Positions 1 to 5,326 of a DNA stretch of 5,326 nucleotides are shown here, piece after piece; position 1 is the stretch's first letter; each line of letters begins with the position of its first letter. The notes under the pieces are model-generated. The model saw only the letters and a list, made by a program, of their open reading frames with translations, was not told the origin of the DNA and made no database searches. A program made the position numbers and the translations under genes. Origin of the DNA: Nitrosomonadaceae bacterium (lineage in GTDB: Bacteria > Pseudomonadota > Gammaproteobacteria > Burkholderiales > Usitatibacteraceae); contig JAJTHU010000361.1 in assembly GCA_021300055.1 (NCBI GenBank), forward strand, positions 1 to 5,326, read 5' to 3'.

Positions 1-1011
1 ATCGTGCGCTTGGTTTTGAATGATGAGTCGCCACGTATCCCGCAGATAGCGCGCCGGATACTCGGTACCGCTCGTGTCGAGTTGCGCCCAAAGCGCTTCG
101 ACCAGCAACATGCGGTCCTCCGCAGCTTGGTTCAAGCGTTTGAGGTAGCGCCGTGTCGACAGCACATCGGGGAGCACGAACGCGCGCGCATTGTCGCGCA
201 ACTGTCCGCGCCTTACCGCACGACGCCCTTCAGTTTGCGCGAGCGCGCGGGCAACGTGATCCGCCAAGGTGGTTTGCTTCAGGGCCCAACGTGTTTGCGA
301 CGCGTTGAATGCCGCAATGCGCGCGCCCACCTCCGCGCCGGGCACGAGGTGGTCGCCGCCTTGCGTGAGCAACAACTCGTCGGCAAGCGAGCGTGGCGCG
401 ATCGTGTCAAGGTACTTCTCCAGCGCGGCTTGCCAATCGGGAACGTTGAGAGGATGTTGGTAATAGCCCTCCGTCAGCAGAATACCACCGGCCTCGTGTC
501 CACTCGGTGCCTGCCATTGCCACTCGGCGACCGGTGAATCAAGGCCGCGCCAGAGCACAGCCGACTCGATGCCCATGTTGCGCAGCAACTGCGGCATTTG
601 ACCGACGTGACCGAAGGTATCTGGCAAGTAGCCGACGCGTTGGCAATTGCCCGCTGCGTTGGCATCGGTCATGCCGATTTCCAAGTTGCGCAGCAGCGAC
701 TCGCCCGACACCAAAAACTCATCCGCCATGACATACCAAGGACCGAGCACAATGCGCCCCGCGCTCACCAGCGCCTGCACGCGCTGGGTGAGCATCGGCT
801 CCGCATTGGCCATGAGGTCTTCGTACGCCGCGGTCTGTCCGTCGAACAAGAACTGCTCTAAGTCTCCGCGTTCGAGTTGATCGACCACCCGCGCCATGAC
901 GTCTAACAGGCGCGCCACATAGGTCTGATGATCGAAATACCACTCGCGGTCCCAGTGCGTTTGCACCACGACCGCGACCGGGCGCGGCGTCGATATCGGC
1001 ACGGCGCTCAT
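1..1011 (-). CDS. GH38 family alpha-mannosidase, N-terminal part (cut by window edge)
   Basis: Hand translation of the minus strand gives 337 open codons running off the left edge. The protein carries the class II alpha-mannosidase signature. THWDREWY is at residues 18-25, with H19 and D21 as zinc ligands. PDTFGH is at 130-135, with D131 as the catalytic nucleophile and third zinc ligand. GGDH is at 218-221, where D220 is the likely acid/base by analogy with the Asp of the GDDF/GSDF motif in animal enzymes. QAHD at the very end supplies H336, the fourth zinc ligand. Family members are usually about 850-1050 residues, so roughly 500 or more are missing, including the beta-rich C-terminal half. 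There is no signal peptide, so it should act in the cytoplasm on imported substrate, releasing mannose from alpha-mannosides. It resembles bacterial MngB-type or streptococcal GH38 enzymes; linkage specificity cannot be read. The start at 1011 is chosen because AAGGA lies 8 bases upstream. An in-frame ATG at 1020 overlaps the permease stop but has no spaced ribosome-binding site. Confidence 0.92.
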   Translation of the reverse strand, partial: MSAVPISTPRPVAVVVQTHWDREWYFDHQTYVARLLDVMARVVDQLERGDLEQFLFDGQTAAYEDLMANAEPMLTQRVQALVSAGRIVLGPWYVMADEFLVSGESLLRNLEIGMTDANAAGNCQRVGYLPDTFGHVGQMPQLLRNMGIESAVLWRGLDSPVAEWQWQAPSGHEAGGILLTEGYYQHPLNVPDWQAALEKYLDTIAPRSLADELLLTQGGDHLVPGAEVGARIAAFNASQTRWALKQTTLADHVARALAQTEGRRAVRRGQLRDNARAFVLPDVLSTRRYLKRLNQAAEDRMLLVEALWAQLDTSGTEYPARYLRDTWRLIIQNQAHD

Positions 1012-1016
1012 CTTGC

Positions 1017-1886
1017 TCATCCTTTTACTGCCCCGCGCATCGCGCCTTCGATGAAGTAGCGTTGCGTGAATGCAAAGAACAACAAGATCGGCAGCAACGA
1101 AAAAATCGCGCCTGCTGCAACCAATCGCCAATCGAGCGAAAACGTGCTCGCCAATCGATTGACCCCAAGCGGCAAGGTAAAGAGCTGCGGTTGGTCGATG
1201 ATGATGAGCGGCCACAAGAAGTCACCCCACACGGCGATGAAGCTAAACACCGCGAGTGTCGCAAGCGAAGGTTTCACCAAGGGCAGCATCACAAACAACC
1301 AAATCTTCCAGCGCGGCACGCCATCCATGATCGCGGCCTCTTCAATCGCAAGCGGAATGGACAGAAATGCCTGACGCATAAAGAACACGCCGAAGGCAGT
1401 GCAGGCGTGCGGCAGCACCAAACCGAGATAGGTGTTCTGCAAGCCGAGGCTAATGGCTAACTCGTAGACCGGAATCATCAGCAGCTGAAACGGAATCATC
1501 ATCGACGCCAGCAACACGCCGAAAACCAGATTGCGGCCGCGCCATTGCATACGCGCCAGCGGATAGGCCGCGAGCGACGCGAATAGCAAATTCAGAAACA
1601 CCGAAAGCGCCGCGACAATCGTGCTGTTGGCGAGGTAGCGCATGAACGGCTGCGAGTCGAGCACCCGCCAAAAGTTGTCGAGCGTCAGCGACTCGGGCAG
1701 AAACACTGGCGGGTAAGCGAAGATGTTCTCGCTTGCCGACTTCAGGCTAGTCGACAACAACCAAAGGAACGGCCCCACCGCAACCACCAACACAAGCGCG
1801 ATCGCCGCGTAGCGCCATAACAGTTCGGGCCATGGCGGCAGCGCCTGACGATCGGTTCTGCGGGTTTTGGAGCTATCAGCGCGCAC
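1017..1886 (-). CDS. Carbohydrate ABC transporter permease, MalG-type (CUT1 family)
   Basis: This inner-membrane permease of 289 residues has the usual MalG length. About six hydrophobic segments are visible, near residues 25-45, 88-110, 119-141, 153-173, 208-230 and 256-275. The EAA loop that docks the ATPase is at 183-206 (EEAAIMDG followed by MLPLVKP), matching the EAA-G-I-LP pattern. The C-terminus QRYFIEG...GAVKG is the hallmark ending of MalG-like subunits. It should pair with the MalF-type subunit encoded immediately upstream to form the sugar channel. The start is a GTG at 1886-1884, which overlaps the upstream gene by 11 bases and has GAGG 7 bases before it. No ATP-binding subunit follows inside the window. 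The family is certain; the substrate is inferred from the neighbouring GH38 gene. Confidence 0.96.
   Translation of the reverse strand: MRADSSKTRRTDRQALPPWPELLWRYAAIALVLVVAVGPFLWLLSTSLKSASENIFAYPPVFLPESLTLDNFWRVLDSQPFMRYLANSTIVAALSVFLNLLFASLAAYPLARMQWRGRNLVFGVLLASMMIPFQLLMIPVYELAISLGLQNTYLGLVLPHACTAFGVFFMRQAFLSIPLAIEEAAIMDGVPRWKIWLFVMLPLVKPSLATLAVFSFIAVWGDFLWPLIIIDQPQLFTLPLGVNRLASTFSLDWRLVAAGAIFSLLPILLFFAFTQRYFIEGAMRGAVKG
1020..1024 (-). promoter_or_regulatory. Ribosome-binding site deciding the GH38 start
   Basis: The minus strand reads AAGGA here, 8 bases before the ATG at 1011-1009, a near-ideal spacing. The same purines directly abut the earlier in-frame ATG at 1020-1018 and would be too close to serve it. 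The site overlaps the end of the upstream permease gene, as expected for coupled translation. Confidence 0.6.
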
Positions 1887-2784
1887 GCAAGAACCTCAAG
1901 TTGATGAGTGACAGGGCGAGCGTGAGCACAAACAGCACGACGCCGATCGCCGCTGCGTAGCCCATTTCAAATTCGACGAACGCGGACTCGTAGATGTAAT
2001 ACACCAGCGTCTTGGTGGAATCCATCGGTCCGCCCTGGGTCATCACGTAGACCTCTTCAAAAACCTTCATCGCAGCGATGGACGACATCACTGACACCAC
2101 CGCCATCGACGGCTTGAGCAGCGGAATAGTGATGTAGATCGTTTGCTGCCAACGGCTAATGCCCTCAACTTCCGCCACCTCGTAAAGCTCGCGCGGGATC
2201 GACTGCAGACCCGCGAGGTAGATCACCATGTAGTAACCCATGCCGGCCCAGATGGTGACCGCCATCACACTCAGCAGCGCATTCGCCGGATCAGTCAGAA
2301 ACGCGACCGGGTTATCGGTGATCCCCGTGGTCAGCAACACGTAATTCAAGATGCCCTGCTCTTCGTACACCCACTTCCAAATCAGGCCGCTGATGACCAG
2401 CGATGTAATCACCGGCAAATAGATTGCGGCGCGAATAAACGTAATGCCCGGCAGATGGCGGTTCACCAACACCGCAAGGAAGATCGGCGCGATCACCAAC
2501 TCCGGCACCACGACCACCATGTAGATCAGTGTGTTTTTGAGCGCCGCCCAGAAGAACGGGTCGTGCCAAAGCTGCAGGTAGTTCGCCAAGCCCACGAACT
2601 CGGCCTCGCGAATCATATTGAAGTTGGTAAACGACAGCCCGATTGCTTTCAGCGCCGGGTAAATCACAAACGCGCCGATGACGCTGCACGCGGGAATCAG
2701 AAACAAAAGCGGCAGCAGCGGATGTCCAGCGCTCGGTGCCGGACGGTCGATGGATGGGCTAGCTGCGGTGTTTGGGCTGTTCAT
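1876..2784 (-). CDS. Carbohydrate ABC transporter permease, MalF/UgpA-type (CUT1 family)
   Basis: This inner-membrane permease has 302 residues, the common length for the short MalF/UgpA class without the extra periplasmic domain of E. coli MalF. A Pro/Ser-rich cytoplasmic N-terminus (1-22) precedes a first membrane segment near 23-47. Further hydrophobic segments lie near 84-108, 117-137, 170-192, 224-245 and 275-296. The EAA loop is at about 199-224 (ELYEVAEVEG, then ITIPLLKP). The family motif TQGGP is at 249-253, in the last periplasmic part. It should form a heterodimer with the MalG-type protein. The ATG at 2784 overlaps the stop of the ROK kinase as ATGA. The upstream ribosome-binding sequence (GGTGG, 4 bases away) is weak, so translation probably depends on coupling to the kinase. 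Substrate is inferred from context only. Confidence 0.96.
   Translation of the reverse strand: MNSPNTAASPSIDRPAPSAGHPLLPLLFLIPACSVIGAFVIYPALKAIGLSFTNFNMIREAEFVGLANYLQLWHDPFFWAALKNTLIYMVVVVPELVIAPIFLAVLVNRHLPGITFIRAAIYLPVITSLVISGLIWKWVYEEQGILNYVLLTTGITDNPVAFLTDPANALLSVMAVTIWAGMGYYMVIYLAGLQSIPRELYEVAEVEGISRWQQTIYITIPLLKPSMAVVSVMSSIAAMKVFEEVYVMTQGGPMDSTKTLVYYIYESAFVEFEMGYAAAIGVVLFVLTLALSLINLRFLRAR
1894..1897 (-). promoter_or_regulatory. Ribosome-binding site for the GTG start of the MalG-type permease
   Basis: GAGG on the minus strand lies 7 bases before the GTG at 1886-1884, inside the 3' end of the upstream permease gene. It supports the GTG codon as the true start despite the 11-base gene overlap. 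Confidence 0.6.
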
Positions 2785-3728
2785 GGCGCCACCGCGCGCT
2801 GGTCATACACCAAGCGAGCGGCGCCCCAGGCGCCCGCATCGTTGCCCAAACTCGCGACTGCGAGCGGCACTCGTTGACCGCGCGTATCGAGCGCATCGAG
2901 CGCTGCGAGCAAATGCGGCCACCAAACTTCACGCGAATCGATCATGCCGCCGCCAAGAATGATGCGGTCCGGATCGATCTGCCAAAAGATGTTGAAGAGC
3001 TGCAACGCAAGGTGCTCGCACCAGCGCCTTAGTGCCTCGCGTGCCTCGCGCGCTTGGGGCTCGCCCGCCTGCACGCCCGCGATCACACTTGCTCCCGTGG
3101 CCTCGGCCGCGCTCGGGACCAGTTGGCGATAAATGTTGCCCAAGCCAGTGCCCGACACCAAGTGCTCGACCTTGACGTATGCGTTGCTGTATCGGTCCCA
3201 CATTCGCGCAATGCCATAGTGGCCGGTGAGATTGTGCGCGCCCGTGATGAGCTTGCCGTTTTGCATGAGCGCGCCACCCAAGCCCGTACCGAGCGTCAGC
3301 ATCACCGCGCTCGCTTCATCACCAAGGCCGTGTTGGCCATGCCAGACTTCACCGACCAGCGCACAGTTCGCGTCATTGTCAGCAATCACCGGCAATGCGC
3401 AATGCGCGCCGATTGCCTGCTTGAGATTGGTGCCTTCCCATCCGGGAATCTGCGGCGCTGAACTCAACACAAGCCCGATCGTCGGCTCGATCACGCCCGC
3501 AGACGAAATGCCGACGCCGACAATCGATTGCCTGGGTTGCTTTGCGGCTTGGGTGAGCGCATCGACGCTTTGCAAAATGGCCGCGAGCACCGTCGACGCG
3601 CCTTGCTGCGCGTTGGTCGGCACGCGAGTCTCGCCGTGCAGCGTGCCGTGCGCGTCCACCAGCAGCCCGCGAATCTTGGTGCCGCCGATGTCGATGCCAA
3701 TCGCGAGTGACTGATCGGTCGCGCTCAT
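2781..3728 (-). CDS. ROK family sugar kinase lacking the zinc cysteine motif
   Basis: This is a cytoplasmic ATP-dependent sugar kinase of 315 residues, normal for ROK kinases. DIGGTK at 13-18 is the first phosphate-binding loop. ADNDANCAL at 116-124 contains D119, the probable catalytic base. LTLGTGLGG at 144-152 is the second phosphate loop, and GGGM at 259-262 lies in the C-terminal nucleotide-binding lobe. There is no N-terminal helix-turn-helix, so it is a kinase rather than a NagC/XylR-type repressor. The GH pair is kept at 169-170 and a glutamate at 188 fits the substrate-binding Glu, but the usual CxCGxxGCxE zinc motif between them is absent; the only cysteines are C110, C122 and C237. 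Beside GH38 the likely role is phosphorylating released mannose, although glucose, fructose or another hexose cannot be excluded. The ATG at 3728 overlaps the binding-protein stop (ATGA), has AGGG 5 bases upstream, and places DIGGTK at the normal distance from the N-terminus. Longer in-frame starts only read into the upstream gene. Confidence 0.94.
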   Translation of the reverse strand: MSATDQSLAIGIDIGGTKIRGLLVDAHGTLHGETRVPTNAQQGASTVLAAILQSVDALTQAAKQPRQSIVGVGISSAGVIEPTIGLVLSSAPQIPGWEGTNLKQAIGAHCALPVIADNDANCALVGEVWHGQHGLGDEASAVMLTLGTGLGGALMQNGKLITGAHNLTGHYGIARMWDRYSNAYVKVEHLVSGTGLGNIYRQLVPSAAEATGASVIAGVQAGEPQAREAREALRRWCEHLALQLFNIFWQIDPDRIILGGGMIDSREVWWPHLLAALDALDTRGQRVPLAVASLGNDAGAWGAARLVYDQRAVAP

Positions 3729-5161
3729 TTCTGCCCTGCCCCGACGTGTGTTGCGGAAATTGAGCGTGCGCCCGTGCCTGAGGCTACCACAACGCCACCA
3801 CGACAGCCCAACAGATCGCGCCACACGCGATCAATGTCGGCAAACGCAGTGGGAATATCTTTGCGTCCAAGCATCACGGCTTGTAGGTTGCGCGCGTAGT
3901 CGCTTCGAAACTTGCTGTAGCGGCGCATCGGCGGCACGAGCACCCGGCCCTCTTTGACCTGCGCGACCGAAATCGCGCGCGCACGGTCGAGCAAGGCGTC
4001 GCCGCTGGATTTGCTAAAGAACGCATCGTCGTAACTCGCTCGCGTGCTCGGCAAAATGGGCACGCGTTTGGCAAACGCAGTTTGGTTCTCGGTGTTGGTC
4101 AAAAACGCTGCGAACGCAAATGCGGCTTCTTTGTTGGCCGACGACTGCATCACGGCGATGTTCATCATTGCGATGTTTGGCGCGGCGGCGGGGGCACCAG
4201 CTGGGCCAGCTGCGCCAACTGCACCAGCTGCGCTCGCTGGTTCGTGCGCGCTCCACTGCGGCAGCACATCGACATGCGCGTAGATGCCGGGGTTGTTGAT
4301 GCGGATCGATTGCAAGAACTGCATGCCCGACGAAATCATCGCGACTTGGCCGGACAAAAACATCTCGACCGCTTTGCGATGCCCCTCGGTCACCACATTG
4401 CGCGGCACCAAGCCATCGCGATACAGATCGCGATGCAACGCGAAGACACGCTCACCACTCGCGTTCGTGAATCCGGCGCTGCAACCATCCGCACTCAGTA
4501 GCGGTGCGCCCATGCCGACTAAGGTCTCCAACGGAATCGCACCATCGAGCGCGGGGAAGTAAGCAAACTTGCCGGTGTTGCGGCGAATCGCGCGCGCGGC
4601 GGGCAGCAGCGTTTCATAGGTTTTCGGCACCTCAACACGCGCGGCCTGCAAGATTTGTCGGTTGACCAACACCACGCTTGTGGTCAGATACCAAGGCATG
4701 GCGAAGGCTTTGCCATCGAGTCGGTTTGCGTTCCACACCGCAGGCAAAAACGCATTGATGGTTTCTGGCTTCAAGTAGCGCTCTGGGTCGGCAAGCGCAC
4801 CGAACTCAGCGAGCTTTGACGCAAATTGCGGATTGAGGTTGACCACATCGGGCGCCGGACGTGCGGGAGAGCTCGCGGCCACGGCGGTCAAGGTTTTCTT
4901 TTCCATCTCCGACCACGGGACGTCCACCCAATCGACACGCACATTGGGGTGCTGCGCTTCGAAGGCCTTGATCACACCCTTAATGTAAGCGTCATGAAAC
5001 GGCGAGAGCTGCATGGTCCAGAAGCCTACGCGCACCGGCTCACGAGCGGAGGAGGCATGAGCGCTGCTGACCAAAGCGACGCTCAGCACCAGCAACAGGT
5101 ACCACGCTCCGCGAAGCGTGATGCGCATCCATAATGAGCTTGGCGGGATAATTCTGTACAT
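3725..5161 (-). CDS. Periplasmic sugar-binding protein of an ABC transporter (SBP family 1)
   Basis: This is the extracytoplasmic solute-binding component of the transporter, 478 residues from the chosen start. A Sec signal peptide is clear: basic residues R13 and R17, a hydrophobic core at about 19-33, and AHA at 34-36 before the likely cleavage. No lipobox cysteine is present, so the mature protein should be soluble in the periplasm. The mature part follows the family pattern: a VRVGFW strand, AFEAQHPNVRVDWVDVPW, a DVVNLNPQF segment, GKAFAMPWY, and EMFLSGQVAMISSG at about 266-279. Two oddities are an Ala/Gly/Pro-rich stretch at about 307-328 and a tail of 26 residues after the usual terminal WRDLLG. 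The start at 5161 is preferred because AGG and GAG lie 9 and 5 bases upstream. An ATG at 5128 would give a tidier, shorter signal peptide but lacks a ribosome-binding site. Being first in the operon fits the high demand for binding protein. The ligand is unknown; an alpha-mannoside is inferred from GH38. Confidence 0.93.
   Translation of the reverse strand: MYRIIPPSSLWMRITLRGAWYLLLVLSVALVSSAHASSAREPVRVGFWTMQLSPFHDAYIKGVIKAFEAQHPNVRVDWVDVPWSEMEKKTLTAVAASSPARPAPDVVNLNPQFASKLAEFGALADPERYLKPETINAFLPAVWNANRLDGKAFAMPWYLTTSVVLVNRQILQAARVEVPKTYETLLPAARAIRRNTGKFAYFPALDGAIPLETLVGMGAPLLSADGCSAGFTNASGERVFALHRDLYRDGLVPRNVVTEGHRKAVEMFLSGQVAMISSGMQFLQSIRINNPGIYAHVDVLPQWSAHEPASAAGAVGAAGPAGAPAAAPNIAMMNIAVMQSSANKEAAFAFAAFLTNTENQTAFAKRVPILPSTRASYDDAFFSKSSGDALLDRARAISVAQVKEGRVLVPPMRRYSKFRSDYARNLQAVMLGRKDIPTAFADIDRVWRDLLGCRGGVVVASGTGARSISATHVGAGQK
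4197..4241 (-). repeat. Five 9-bp tandem units inside the binding-protein gene
   Basis: On the plus strand the units are CCAGCTGGG, CCAGCTGCG, CCAACTGCA, CCAGCTGCG and the more diverged CTCGCTGGT. The unit is three codons long, so copy-number changes keep the reading frame. On the coding strand it yields repeated tripeptides of the form AAG, AVG, AAG, PAG. These form an Ala/Gly/Pro-rich loop where related binding proteins usually have a shorter Gly/Pro turn. Confidence 0.75.
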
Positions 5162-5166
5162 TAAAA

Positions 5167-5173
5167 CTCGCCT
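5167..5173 (-). promoter_or_regulatory. Probable ribosome-binding site of the binding-protein gene
   Basis: The minus strand reads AGGCGAG, with AGG 9 bases and GAG 5 bases before the ATG at 5161-5159. It is modest, but better than anything in front of the alternative ATG at 5128, and so favours the longer start. Confidence 0.45.
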
Positions 5174-5178
5174 ATCCA

Positions 5179-5214
5179 CGGGCGTTTTCAGGCAAAAATG
5201 GCTGAAACTGCCCG
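5179..5214. promoter_or_regulatory. Imperfect 36-bp palindrome, candidate operator
   Basis: The arms pair symmetrically about 5196/5197 around an AAAA centre. The inner half-sites are TTTCAGGCA (5186-5194) and TGGCTGAAA (5199-5207), with one mismatch in nine. The outer half-sites CGGGC (5179-5183) and GCCCG (5210-5214) are perfect. In total 13 of 16 arm positions pair. It begins 18 bases upstream of the binding-protein ATG, a typical place for a dimeric repressor or activator. An RNA hairpin in the leader transcript is the alternative reading. Confidence 0.5.
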
Positions 5215-5238
5215 CCAATACTGGAGTTTTGTTTTCGC

Positions 5239-5326
5239 ATGAATCCCGAGTTGAAACAATCACCGAGCGATACACGCGCGCATCTGCGTAAGCTGCACGC
5301 GTCAAATGCGCCGACACCGCTGAGCG
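5239..5326 (+). CDS. Possible start of a divergent gene, cut by window edge
   Basis: An ATG at 5239 opens 29 codons with no stop before the right edge, starting MNPELKQSPSDTRAH. The visible peptide is hydrophilic and shows no recognisable domain, signal peptide or membrane segment. A GGAG lies 12 bases upstream, further than ideal. Position alone (divergent from a sugar operon, with a palindrome between) would suit a transcriptional regulator, but no helix-turn-helix is visible. A short open frame like this can also arise by chance, so the call is weak. Confidence 0.35.
   Translation, partial: MNPELKQSPSDTRAHLRKLHASNAPTPLS

Larger units (their letters stand above)
5162..5238. promoter_or_regulatory. 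Intergenic region upstream of the operon, probable promoter region
   Basis: This 77-base stretch separates the binding-protein start from a possible divergent gene. It is AT-richer than the coding DNA and carries the 36-bp palindrome. Any operon promoter must lie here or further right. I could not find a -35/-10 pair with good spacing on either strand: TTTTAA (near 5161-5166, minus strand) and GATAAT (5147-5152, plus strand) resemble -10 boxes but lack a convincing partner. The assignment rests on position rather than on promoter motifs. Confidence 0.45.

Noticed and set aside
4..537. Plus-strand open frame of 177 codons at the left edge
   Set aside because: It lies opposite the GH38 gene, whose catalytic motifs fix the coding strand. 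The translation is Arg/Gln-rich with no domain, as expected for an antisense shadow.
2143..2877. Plus-strand open frame of 244 codons
   Set aside because: It is antisense to the MalF-type permease, with a His/Arg/Gln-rich composition typical of the complement of membrane-protein codons. It has no recognisable family motif.
3032..3049. Two perfect tandem copies of GTGCCTCGC in the kinase gene, and a similar 9-bp run at 2882-2908
   Set aside because: They encode short helical repeats (AREARE and ALDALD) in amphipathic helices. This is common in GC-rich coding DNA and too short to call a repeat element.
3729..3824. Longer N-terminus for the ROK kinase
   Set aside because: It would add 32 residues encoded wholly inside the binding-protein gene. 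The start at 3728 has a ribosome-binding site and puts DIGGTK at the normal position.
5140..5218. 8-bp inverted repeat TTGGCGGG (5140-5147) and CCCGCCAA (5211-5218)
   Set aside because: The arms are 63 bases apart and do not extend. One match of this length in such a region is plausible by chance.
5162..5317. Extended start of the binding protein at 5317
   Set aside because: It would place 52 unrelated residues before the signal peptide and read through the palindrome and the divergent frame. Starts at 5161 or 5128 leave a functional signal peptide.

Overview
The window holds one five-gene operon, read entirely on the minus strand, that looks built to import and break down an alpha-mannosidic compound. 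In transcription order (right to left) it encodes a periplasmic sugar-binding protein (3725-5161), a ROK-family sugar kinase (2781-3728), a MalF-type permease (1876-2784), a MalG-type permease (1017-1886) and a GH38-type alpha-mannosidase (1-1011). The last gene is cut by the left edge just after its last zinc-binding histidine. The genes overlap by 4 or 11 bases or are 5 bases apart, so they are almost certainly cotranscribed and translationally coupled.

The DNA is moderately GC-rich by eye. The binding protein has an ordinary Sec signal peptide with no lipobox cysteine, which suits a Gram-negative periplasm; a proteobacterium is the likeliest source, but I cannot name a genus.

Proposed pathway (inference from family knowledge): the binding protein captures an alpha-mannoside, the two permeases carry it across the inner membrane using an ATPase not encoded here, the cytoplasmic GH38 enzyme releases mannose, and the ROK kinase phosphorylates the free sugar. 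E. coli MngA/MngB does a comparable job with a PTS importer, and streptococcal N-glycan loci pair GH38 with a ROK protein.

To the right, 5162-5238 is a short AT-richer intergenic stretch containing a 36-bp imperfect palindrome (5179-5214), the best candidate operator. A plus-strand ORF opens at 5239 and runs off the right edge; it may be the start of a divergent regulator, but too little is visible to assign a family. No RNA genes, insertion sequences, CRISPR arrays or terminators were seen.
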